Shown here one piece after another: positions 1 to 8,800 of a stretch of 64,000 bases of DNA. Origin of the DNA: Camarhynchus parvulus (taxonomy: Eukaryota; Chordata; Aves; Passeriformes; Thraupidae); NCBI RefSeq assembly GCF_901933205.1, contig NC_044572.1:29226501-29290500 (forward strand). The letters run 5' to 3'. The notes under the pieces are model-generated. The model ran no database searches, had not been told where the DNA came from, and was given only the letters and a program-made list of their open reading frames with translations. Positions within the stretch are counted from its first letter, which is position 1, and the number at the start of each line of letters is the position of its first letter. Position numbers and translations under genes: made by a program.

Positions 1-2743
1 ATCATGAGAGTACATTTCACCTTGTTTTCTCAATCCTAAATGAAACTGCAACAGATTAGAGAAGAATGTTTCTATGTCCTCCCATTCCCTTGCAATATGT
101 GAATTCCGGGGAAATTCACACACAGTCCATCATACTAAATTTTGTTTGCCCTCTGGATTTTTGTTTAAAATTTTAAAATGTTGCACTCCCATCATCATAA
201 CAAATAAGTAAAATGGGGCATCCCTTCTGGTAAATTTTCTGAGTAGCTATACGGCTAAGAAGCGGTTACTCATTTGGAAGGTAAATGATACAAGGAATCA
301 TCATGTTTTACATTCTTTAAACTATCTACAAATTCAGCTTTGTGATCTTAAACACACAGAAACAAAAGCTAAGTAGTGGAAGAAAGTGGTAGCCTAAGGT
401 TAATTCAGCTCTGAAATGTGAACAGATTCAGTGCTCAAGAAAACGCTGAGCATTTTGTGGTTTTAAGTGATATGCTTAAGAAGAGGAAATATATGTGTAA
501 ATAAGCAAGAGCATTAATAGTTGTCTCAGAATGCTGGCACTGAAACTTAAAGCAGTCTCTCTCTCTCTTCACCTCTTAGTTATTTACTATTAGGATTTTT
601 TACAAATGTCTATTGAAGTAGTTCCAAGTCTGATGAAGGCATGGAAGAAATTCTTTCAAGCACAGTCATTTGTTTAAAAAAAAAGATTAATGAGAAATAA
701 AGGCGATGATGTTTAATCAAATGAGGGGCAATTATGGTTGACAAATATAGAAACACAGTAAATTAAAATAATTCTTGCTGCCATATATGAGAATAGCATT
801 AAATATTTAGCACCAGAGTTCACGACTAATAAAGGGGTGGGGTTAAATATTTAGTCCAAAACACAGGCTTTTCCTGAAGAAAAACCAAACATACAGCAGC
901 TATGCAGTTGTTGTCAAAAGACATCTATTTTCAGTTTGAGAGATTCACAATTGTGTGAACGGTCATATTTTTTTTTCTTAGTGGAAGGGAGGAGGAAATA
1001 GTTACCTGCCTTGATCTTCAGAAAGCCTTAGCAAGTGAGGATCGAAGTGCATTGCAAGATAAACATAACCATGGCTAAAGGCTCAACTCTTGTCCACTAA
1101 TCCAGTGGAAGACTCCAGTCACTTCAGAGTAAGGTTTAGGACATTCCTCACTGGTGTTTTTTGGTTTGCATTGCAGAATGAAATAAACAGAAAGTGATTC
1201 AGATACTTCCCTGACAGTGAAAGGGACCAATTTCCTTTTTTCCTTTAGCTTTAAATAGACCGACAAATACAATAAATCCTTACACCAACAGGCACCCAGT
1301 TATTTTCTCAGTTGTAACAGAGACTGTCCATACACCTCAAAAAATCAGATTATTCTTTTTCTTATTGAGAGTAAAGAAGACAAAACAAAAGATTTTACCA
1401 GCAGTGTTTGAACTAAATACAGCTTTAAACGCAAGGAGTTTTCAGCAACTATATCAGCTATGTAAGATGCAATCAGATAAATTCGTTCTGAGTTACTCTA
1501 ACTGTAAATATTTGCTAATATAATGGAAAATGAAGGAAGTGATGGTATTCTTGAGGGTTATTTTTTAAAATCCTTTGTGTAGCTTGCTCTCTACCAAGCT
1601 TACAGCATTTTGAGTGAAAGAGGTTATGGTTTCAGTTGTGAACTTCATATGTATCTGGAAAAGCCTTTCACTTTCTCTTGTGTGATAACAAATAATTAGC
1701 TACGCCAGCTCTTGAGTTTTCAATCTGTTGAGCCCTCTCTCTTTCAAATGTCTCCTGCCTGTCTCTCTATATTTTTGGTGACCCCCCAGTTCATGTGTGC
1801 CCTAACGGAAGTCCCATCAGTTGTGTTGTGTTGCCTTCGCCGAGTGGCTTTTGTCAGAGCAGGACTTTGACAGGCTTTGCTATTTTAGAAAGCAGAGATA
1901 ATGTCAAAGTTTTTTGCCCATTCATTGATGCCAAATCATTGCTCTGGAATGACTGCGGGTCTACATGTTTTTATGCTCGCCCTTTAAGTAAGAATTACTG
2001 TGATTTTAAAAGGCAGACTGCTCCTTCCTTTCCTCTGTCCCCGCCACCAGAAAACTGAAGCGAAGCAGCTTTCTGAAACTCTCATTCACCCGTTTGCTTC
2101 ACAGAGTCCAAATTTTGCCCCTTCACGCTGAGGATTTGATGCAGGCTCACTCAGATCCTACAGGGTAGCAAGGCATCAGCTCCTCTCCCGAATCCCCGCT
2201 TCCAAGGCAGAGCTTCCAAGCGTTGTGCAATCGCCTCGGAGCCGCAGTCAGCTCCACGGCGAAGGGGCGGAGGGGAAGGAGCGCGCTGGATTCTGAATTT
2301 TGAAGCAGAGGTGTCGTATCGGGCAGGGGGGAGGGGGCCGCGGGACCAGATGCTGAAAACCGCACCAAAACTACAAACGTTTCTCTCCTTGGCTGTAGGA
2401 AACTCTTCCCCACCGCCACCTTGATTTCATACTCTATCACGTGCTGAATTCTTTCTTTCTATTTCTCCCCCGTAGCCTTAATAAAGCTTGCGTTAGTGAT
2501 GGAGATCCCGAGAGCGCGTTGGTGGGAAGGAGCAACCCGGCAGCCCGGTGTCAGCCGGCGGCGAGAGCACAGCTGCGGCTGTGGCCGGACCAGCCGAGCC
2601 GAGCCTAGCTGAGCCGAGCCGAGCCGGGCCAGACGAGCCGAGCTAAACAAGCCCAGCCGAGCGGCAGCAGGTCCGACCGCGCCGCTTCCCCGAGCCCCGC
2701 CGCCCGGGGATCCCGCCCCGCTGGGGAACGCGCGAACCTTTAC
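1..2743 (-). other. MEOX2: MEOX2 intron 1, 5' portion
   Basis: Everything left of the donor is intron 1 on the minus strand. No homeobox motif (for example the WFQNRRMKWK helix) appears in any frame here, so exon 2 is further away. The first several hundred intron bases (about 2190-2743) are CpG-rich. Around 1790-2060 a less AT-rich block with scattered CpGs and TGACAG-type and GATA-type motifs may be an intronic regulatory element. The rest is ordinary AT-rich intron without recognised repeats. Confidence 0.85.
2591..2662. repeat. Degenerate (GCCGA)n pentamer repeat
   Basis: Repeated GAGCC/GCCGA units, interrupted by variants such as GCCTAGCT, lie in MEOX2 intron 1 about 80-150 bases past the splice donor. 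It reads GGCTC/TCGGC on the transcribed strand. A short GC-rich minisatellite, probably length-variable. Confidence 0.7.
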
Positions 2744-2746
2744 CTG
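2738..2746 (-). other. MEOX2: MEOX2 exon 1 splice donor
   Basis: On the minus strand the sequence is CAG|GTAAAG, with the intron GT at 2743-2742. This is a near-consensus U1 donor. It cuts the reading frame after the first base of a codon following the SDSS residues, which is where homology to MEOX2 stops. Confidence 0.93.
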
Positions 2747-3254
2747 AGCTGTCGCTTTTCCTTTTGCCGGACCTCTTCTCTGTTTCCACCGGGGACAGAG
2801 CCTGCCTGCCATAGTCCCCTGGCGCGCACGCTGCCCCCGTGGGGGTGTTGGTGCCCAGGCTGGAAGAGTTCGAGCACAGGACAGGGGGGCTGCTGCCCAG
2901 CTCCGGGGGTCCTCCTGAGTCAGGCTGAAGGCAGAGGCTGTGCCTGGCCGCGGCGGGAGGAGACGACATCTGAGGAATGTGCCAGTTCGTCTGCAAAGCT
3001 TGGTGCTGCTGTTGCTGGTGGTGGTGATGGTGGTGATGGTGATGGTGATGGTGCCCCCTATGATGTTGGCTGGCAAACATGCCCTCCTCATTGGGGTATC
3101 CCGCTATTATGCAAGAGGAAGAAGAAGAAGACAGATCAGGGTAGGACATGTGGTCAGATCTTCCATGCAGGGCAAGAGAAGACTGGGAGAAAGGGTGCAA
3201 GCTCTGCGCAGTGGCATGGGGGCTGCGCAGGCAGCCAAAGAGTGTGTGATCCAT
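2744..3254 (-). CDS. MEOX2: MEOX2 coding exon 1 (partial gene; homeobox exons outside window)
   Basis: First coding exon of mesenchyme homeobox 2, a nuclear homeodomain transcription factor of somite, limb-muscle and vascular development. It encodes 170 residues plus one base. The N-terminus [17 protein letters not shown], the stretch [19 protein letters not shown] (about residues 42-60), twelve histidines (68-79) followed by QQQQHQ, and the ending [11 protein letters not shown] match the known MEOX2 N-terminal half almost residue for residue. The start is the ATG at 3254-3252, which has a strong context (GCC before, G after); an in-frame extension upstream has no ATG. The exon ends at a CAG/GTAAAG donor in phase 1, which fits the family's exon structure. 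Reading on past the donor gives a GC-rich, non-homologous tail, so splicing there is required. The homeodomain is absent here because exons 2 and 3 lie to the left of the window. Very sure of identity; recognised from memory of the family, not by a search. Confidence 0.97.
3012..3060 (-). repeat. MEOX2: In-frame His12-Gln4 tract in MEOX2
   Basis: Codons CAC and CAT alternate irregularly for twelve histidines, then CAG CAA CAG CAG gives four glutamines. Mixed codons show the tract is held at the protein level rather than being a fresh microsatellite expansion. Homopolymeric histidine tracts are known to direct several nuclear proteins to speckles. Confidence 0.9.
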
Positions 3255-3259
3255 GGCAT
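3107..3259 (-). other. Upstream ORF overlapping the MEOX2 start
   Basis: The minus strand reads TTGCATGCCATGG at the start region. The first ATG (3259-3257) is in a weak context (T at -3, C at +4) and opens a 50-codon frame that ends at TAA 3109-3107, inside the MEOX2 coding region in another frame. The second ATG (3254) is in a strong context and starts MEOX2. If the leader includes this ATG, MEOX2 translation would depend on leaky scanning past it. There is no sign that the 50-residue peptide itself is functional. Confidence 0.5.
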
Positions 3260-3540
3260 GCAAGTCTCAGGTTCCAGGCAGGAGAGTTTAGGAAAGATCC
3301 AACTTCACCACCCTTTGTCAACTTTCACTGTAAACAGATCGGGGCTGGGATTTTTTTTTCCAAAACGGCACCGACAGACTCTGCAGCAGGCAGCTGAGCT
3401 CAGATAATCCAGGTCTTTAGCCCTAGTGGCCAGTCTCCGCTGCATAAACACTCGGACCTAGATGAGCCGTTCTCAGAGCTGCTCAGATGTCAAGAAGTGG
3501 GAGAGGTTGAAGCCAATAGAAGGTGGTCCCAGAGAACTGC
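3255..3540 (-). other. MEOX2: MEOX2 5' untranslated region (approximate)
   Basis: Region between the start codon and the inferred transcription start. The 5' limit is a guess placed about 30 bases downstream of the TATA-like box at 3568-3575; no direct evidence fixes it. It holds no in-frame ATG, but an out-of-frame ATG lies at 3259-3257, five bases upstream of the real start. Confidence 0.5.
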
Positions 3541-3580
3541 TTGAAGGGGGAAACAGCTTCGAGAGGTTATAAATACAGTA
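3505..3580 (-). promoter_or_regulatory. MEOX2: Putative MEOX2 core promoter (TATA-like and CCAAT motifs)
   Basis: TATAAATA on the plus strand at 3568-3575 reads TATTTATA on the minus strand, so it could serve either direction. A CCAAT core lies at 3513-3517 on the plus strand (ATTGG on the minus). The stretch sits about 315 bases upstream of the MEOX2 ATG, between two CpG-rich blocks. Motif evidence only; the real start site is not determined. Confidence 0.45.
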
Positions 3581-3619
3581 GTGTGTAATGTGAGCTGGGG
3601 GCTGGCTCAGCAGCACAGC

Positions 3620-4260
3620 ACTGACCACATGCAAACTCCCTCCAAAACGCCAGCGCCGTCCCCGCGCCGAATCGCTCCGTCAGCGGGCGGCAGCGCTGCG
3701 CGCCCCGGGCGCCCGCGGCCCGCGGGGGGAGGGGCGGCTCCGCGGGGGCGTAGCCGCTCGCCCCTGCCCCCGGCCCGGGGCCGCGCCCCCCGCCGCGGCT
3801 GCCCCGAGCCCCCCGCCCCGGGCGGCCCCGCGGGGTCATCACCGCCCCGTCGGGGCTGAGGGACCGCTCGGGGTCCTGCCGCCCGCCGGGGGCAGCGGGC
3901 GGGGCAGCGCAATAAAGACGTGAGGCGACGTGCGGGGGTGACTCTGGGGCGGGGGGCGCGGGGGACACCGCCGCCCCATTTCCCCGGGGGCTGAAGCTCT
4001 CTCGCCAGAGCCTCACCTGCGAGCCCAGGTGCGAGAGCGGCGGCGTGCGGGGCAGCACGGGCCGGGGCCGGGGCCGAGCTGCCCCGCTCCGAGGGTCCCG
4101 GTGCAGGTCATGCACCCGCTCCACCCGCGCCCACCGCCCCAGCACTCGCCACGGGCCGCGGCACTGCCCCGGCTGCCCTCAAGAGCCTCACGCTGTGCCC
4201 CAGCATCGGCGGCTGGTTCTTCAATGAACCCACCGGCGCCCACCGTGCCAGCAACGCTGG
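3620..4260. promoter_or_regulatory. CpG island upstream of MEOX2
   Basis: Very GC-rich block with dense CpG directly upstream of the TATA-like region. It contains several G-runs, including a four-run G-quadruplex motif at 3934-3964. Long open frames occur on both strands but are low-complexity Arg/Pro/Gly/Ala translations of GC-rich DNA with no family resemblance, so they are not called as genes. It could act as promoter or proximal regulatory DNA for MEOX2 or for a divergent transcript. Confidence 0.75.
3934..3964 (+). other. G-quadruplex motif
   Basis: Four G-runs of 5, 4, 6 and 5 bases are separated by loops of 7, 1 and 3 bases. This meets the standard intramolecular G-quadruplex pattern with short loops. 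It lies about 680 bases upstream of the MEOX2 ATG, on the strand opposite to the gene's sense strand. Confidence 0.7.
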
Positions 4261-5216
4261 CTGCAGAGAGAAAAGTTTCCCCTCTCGCCCTCTGCCCCTT
4301 CAAAACAAGAAGTCGCATAATGTTTCTTTGCTTTATCTTCATTTGCTTCGTTGCAAATGTCTTTAATGTATTTGGGGACAACCTGGAAAGTCTGGGCCTG
4401 TCTTTTTGTTGTTGTTGCTTTTCTTTTTAAAAATTATTTTTGACATCCGTGTAGTGGAATTACAGTAGCCACCAAGGCGGCTTTTAACTGGTTTAAATCA
4501 GGATAACGCATTTAGTGATCAATGACCAAAGAGGTGCCCACTGCGCAGAGGTTTTATTCTTCAGCTCTTCCTGCTCGATGTACCTTGCTCCTCCTCCCCC
4601 CAAAACAAAACTAAAAAAAAAAAAAAAAACCATTTCTCTCAAGTCTAAATTCTTGGGTCCATGTGCTAAAGATAAAATGAATTTCAATTGCTAGTGGAAA
4701 AAATCAGCAATTGTATGACTTTTGCAAGAGCTAGTTTCTTAAACGGAAATTGAGTCCTATTTTGTGGGAAATTAGTTTTGCAGACTTTCTTTAAAAAAAA
4801 TCTAAAACTTTTGTTCAGCAGCTGCTCCGCTTTTCACTGCAGTTTCAGGCTGAGCTGGAACCTGCAGCAGTCTTTCGACGGTAAGATTTCCCCCCTTTTC
4901 TGACATCTAACTCTTTTTAACAACTGTCTTTAGATTTAACTGTAGCAACGCGGTCTTTACAAAGAAAGCGGCGTCCAAAGCAGAAGTTGCTGCCTCTGTG
5001 CATCGTTCAAAACTTGATATTTCTTCAGAATAAAGGAAATATACAGTTACAACACTGATGAAATGTTTTGTGCTTTTCATTGTGTTTATCGTTTCAATAT
5101 GTGTTCTAATATTAGAAGAGAGGGATACAAGGAAATCTCGATGGTTGAACCCCTCTTGAGTTTGGGAACACGCCGGGCTGCCAGCGCAGGGGTGCTGCTG
5201 TCCCTCACAGACAGGC

Positions 5217-5560
5217 GCTGCCATGGAGCATTAAGTGCGAGACAGCGGCAGGCGCGGAGCGTCGCGCCCGCAGCGGCCCCGGCGGCGGCGGCCCGAGGGC
5301 AGCGGGGGCGGGCGGGCGAGGCGGGCGGCCCCAGGTGCGAGCGGGGAGCGGCGGGGGAGCGGCCCCTGCGCTCCGCTCCTCTCCGCATCTCACCGCATCT
5401 CACCGCACCGCATCTCACCGCACTGCACCGCTCCGCTGCCCTCCGCCGCTCTCCAACCTGCTGCTGCCCGCCCCGGCCACGGGGGCCAGCCGCCGTCGGG
5501 GAGGGCCGGGGCCGGAGGGGCAGGAATGCCAGCATCATCACCTTCCAGGGCCGCCGTGGC
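5217..5560. promoter_or_regulatory. Second upstream CpG island
   Basis: A separate CpG-dense block about 2 kb upstream of the MEOX2 ATG, flanked by AT-rich sequence. Its right half contains the decamer-like repeat at 5381-5432. Frames through it on both strands are compositional artefacts. It may be a distal promoter, a Polycomb-type island or the start of a divergent non-coding RNA; the sequence alone does not decide. Confidence 0.65.
5381..5432. repeat. CACCGCATCT-type minisatellite
   Basis: About five imperfect copies of a ten-base unit (CTCCGCATCT, CACCGCATCT, CACCG, CATCTCACCG and variants) inside the CpG island. Confidence 0.75.
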
Positions 5561-5689
5561 TGCAGCCCTCACACTGCCACAGCTGGGAAGAGGTCGGGGA
5601 AGTCCCGAAGTCAAAGGCAGTGTAAAAATGCCTTTTCTTAATTCTAGGGGATGGCCATGTAGGATTTCTCGCACATAACAAGAAAAAAA

Positions 5690-5850
5690 AAAGTTAAGTT
5701 AAATAAGTGAAGCACAATGAAGAAAGTGAGAGGGTGCAAGGAAGAGAGAGAAAGATAAGGTTTCCAAGAGAAATAAGAGACAAGCCAAATAGGACATTTT
5801 AGGGAGAGGTAGGAGAGGTTCCTAAAGAGAAGAAGAAGAAGAAGAAGAAT
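5690..5850 (+). repeat. GA-rich purine tract ending in (GAA)7
   Basis: Strongly purine-biased on the plus strand, with AGAGAGA motifs and a clean GAA microsatellite at about 5828-5849. It lies just outside the CpG island. Confidence 0.7.
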
Positions 5851-8800
5851 GCAATAGCAAAGTTATAATGGCACAGCTCTGTGTTTCCAATAGTTTCATA
5901 CTCAAATCTGACTATTCAGGAATGTGCTTCCCTGGGCTTCTGAGTTCCCAAATAAGTTTACAAGTCCTACACCAAGTGTTCTTATTACTCCTTTAAAAAT
6001 CAGTTTTAAGAACGCATGAACTGGAAATGCAGTTCACTGCAGAGCTTTATGCTTTCCTTTTAAACTATGTAAGGAGAATGCAAATATTGGCAACTAATGT
6101 TAAGGCAAATAAACAGCTTCAAACACTTTCTGAAATAGTTCAGAAAGTTTTTGTGCGGTTACCAAATACCTATGGCTATACGATAGCATCCTTTGTAAAA
6201 AAATTATAACTTTTTAGTTATAGCTTCAGCGCAAAGCTACTCAGTAATAGCAGAATAATTACTGGAAAAATTGTAAGCAGTTGCTGCCTCTCAATATTAA
6301 TGATTGAATTCTTGTTCGCATTGTACCTTTTCAGAATGTGTGTTTAACCTACATGTGGTACAAAAGCATAACTTAAATCAATGCCAGCAAGTTTGCCCAA
6401 AGCTTATAAACATCAAGTGAAAAAAAATAGAATGTTTTAAATATGTGAAAACAGTAAACTGTTTAACTCATAAAAACATCTGGAGGCAACACAGTTTGGA
6501 ACATCCTTTATATTTTCATGTATGGGCTACTATTTGCATTCACTTTGTGTTTCTTGGTTTTGCTGGTGGGTCGGTTTTGGGTTTTTAGCTTACCATTTCT
6601 GGGGAAGGAGATCATGTAAAATTGACCTGGACGAACCAGTGTACAATTCCTCCTCTTCAGGACTTTTGTAGTCTTTCTGATTTTTTACGTTGGAGACTGA
6701 AAGAACCACCTTCCTGAATATTTATCAGAATGTAAGTAGGATTCTTGTCAGTTCTTTCTAGTGTGTGGTTTGCATATCTGCAATATGCATGTTACAGTGA
6801 AATCAGATAGATAAGTCATTCTTGGGGACCACCATTTAAGTGATATAAATTTTCATAACTTTGCTGAAGTCAGCGAAAGGATGGCAATTTACACAATTTA
6901 AGAATATTTTCCTTACTGTCAAAGGGAAAGCTTACAAATATGAATTCAGTTTCTTTTTGCCAAAGTTTTTATTGTACCCAAGAGCCTACCAAACCAGAGG
7001 ACAAAGTTTTATTCTACTGTAATTATGATCAGTTCGTATTTTTCCATGGCAATTTGGTCAATGCAGGCATCATTTAACCTTAGAGTCAATCCAGATTCAC
7101 AACAGATGTATATTTATTTTCAGCCTTTTCTTTTTTCCCAAATTTTTGCCAGTTTAACTCCCTCTGAAGCAATATAATTCGTTTCTCTTGGTACCTGTGC
7201 TGCAATATAAACCCACAGATATAAGCAGTAATAAAGTCTGGGGATTATGCATCATTTCAGAGATGCTTGAATGCCTTAACTGAAAATCCTAGCAAAGTAA
7301 ATGAATAATTATTCACTGACTAGTCAAAAATACTGAATCCCTGACTAGTTAAAATTGACAATAATCACATTTATTGTTCTAAACCTATGGTGTACCAGTA
7401 TCTTTACAATACTTTGTCATAAAACCATTTTTTTTCTGAGAAATTGCACTACCACAATGTGTACCTCATAATTTTAACATTGCATTTCTGTGGTGTACTT
7501 CCATTTCACTCTCTATAGCGCTTACATGTGCCATGGTTTAACACTTATCAGACACAATTTTTGCTTTAAAGACAACTAGAGATCTGTAAAAACTTTTGAG
7601 CCTGAATTCATATTTTCAGCTACTTCTCCCACATACATATGGCTTCTGTTCTTATTTCCATGATCTCCAAGCATTACAAATTTTAAAGTTATGCCAGCAA
7701 TTTAGTATACTACAGAAAAGTTGTGCTGAGCCATGAGGCCCTCACTGAAAATGATTTACAAGTTTGCATTACATCATTAAAAGTTATTCGAATTGCCAGC
7801 CCACTGTAGCCAGTAAAATATCTTATGTTTCCTACTTAATTTAAATAAACTGATGAAATATTAAAATTCTAAATGCACTTGAGGCTTCACACCTGAACTA
7901 TGATGTTTCAGGAATGCTTTTAGAATTTGGGAAACTCTGCATTTCACATGCTATGGGAAACTTGCATTTCATATTAGATACCCAAAAATCCCAGAAGTCA
8001 TATTCAAAACTTTGGGGTGTGTTTGTTTTAAATAAATAATTTATTTGAAAAGTGAACCCTCTTGCACAATACTATTTGTTTCCCAATCTGCATGTTGCTT
8101 TGCAATTTAACATTTTTTTATTCTTTCTAGTATTATCTCCACTTAAGAATACTTGGACTAGAAAACAGCTTTGTAGGGCACTTTAATAACACATATCTTT
8201 CATTTGTATTTAGAAATGTACTCAAAATGCATATGCAGGCAAGTCAATAATGCCTGAAAAATATGTTTTCCATCTTGACAATTACACGCTACACACAGTC
8301 CATTTTCCTCATAAAAATACTAATCACAGAGGGGGAAAAAAGGCAAGTATTTTACACTTTAATCATTTTATTGTTTGATACAATTCACATTGTGGATTTT
8401 GATCTGTATATGTATTTAAAAGACATTTCACTGGAGTTCCCATTGAAAATACGGACACTGTTGTGCATGGAAAAAAGGTGAAGGGCATTTTTATCATTCT
8501 GTATTTTTAACAATGCTTGCTTCTAACTGTGCTGCAAAATTAATATTGTGCTGATTATACTTCAAGTCTGAGTCACCCAGAATAAAAAATACAGATGATT
8601 GAAAACTTTGTGCATCAGAAGATTTAAGCTATGACTTACACCCATTAACCGGGTAAATAAAGACTGAAATAGAGACAAAATCATACCACATATCTGAAAT
8701 ATTTATTGTCTCCTGGCTGACATTTCCAAGCCCTTGCAGGACCAGCAGCAGGGGGCATATTTCATAATTCTGCCTCCATCATTGGGAGAGTGATAAGTCA

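Larger units (their letters stand above)
2190..2960. promoter_or_regulatory. CpG-rich island over MEOX2 exon 1 and intron start
   Basis: Dense CpG and GC-rich sequence in otherwise AT-rich DNA, covering the 3' half of exon 1 and the first 550 bases of intron 1. This is the expected signature of a CpG-island promoter of a developmental regulator. Boundaries were judged by eye. Confidence 0.75.

Noticed and set aside
1..2700. Search for MEOX2 exon 2 or the homeobox in the left flank
   Set aside because: No frame shows WFQNRR or neighbouring homeodomain residues; intron 1 is long in this gene.
2643..2743. Continuation of the MEOX2 frame past the donor to a stop
   Set aside because: Homology to MEOX2 stops exactly at the CAG/GTAAAG donor; the extension is intronic GC-rich sequence.
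2459..3091. 210-codon minus-strand frame overlapping MEOX2 exon 1
   Set aside because: It is a shifted frame over the MEOX2 exon; its Ile/Thr runs come from the His codon tract and its end from the GCCGA repeat.
3567..4145. 192-codon minus-strand frame in the upstream CpG island
   Set aside because: Low-complexity Arg/Pro/Gly/Ala composition, with overlapping open frames on both strands, typical of stop-poor GC-rich DNA.
5063..5641. 192-codon plus-strand frame across the second CpG island
   Set aside because: Open only because of GC richness and the decamer repeat; competing frames on both strands and no domain.
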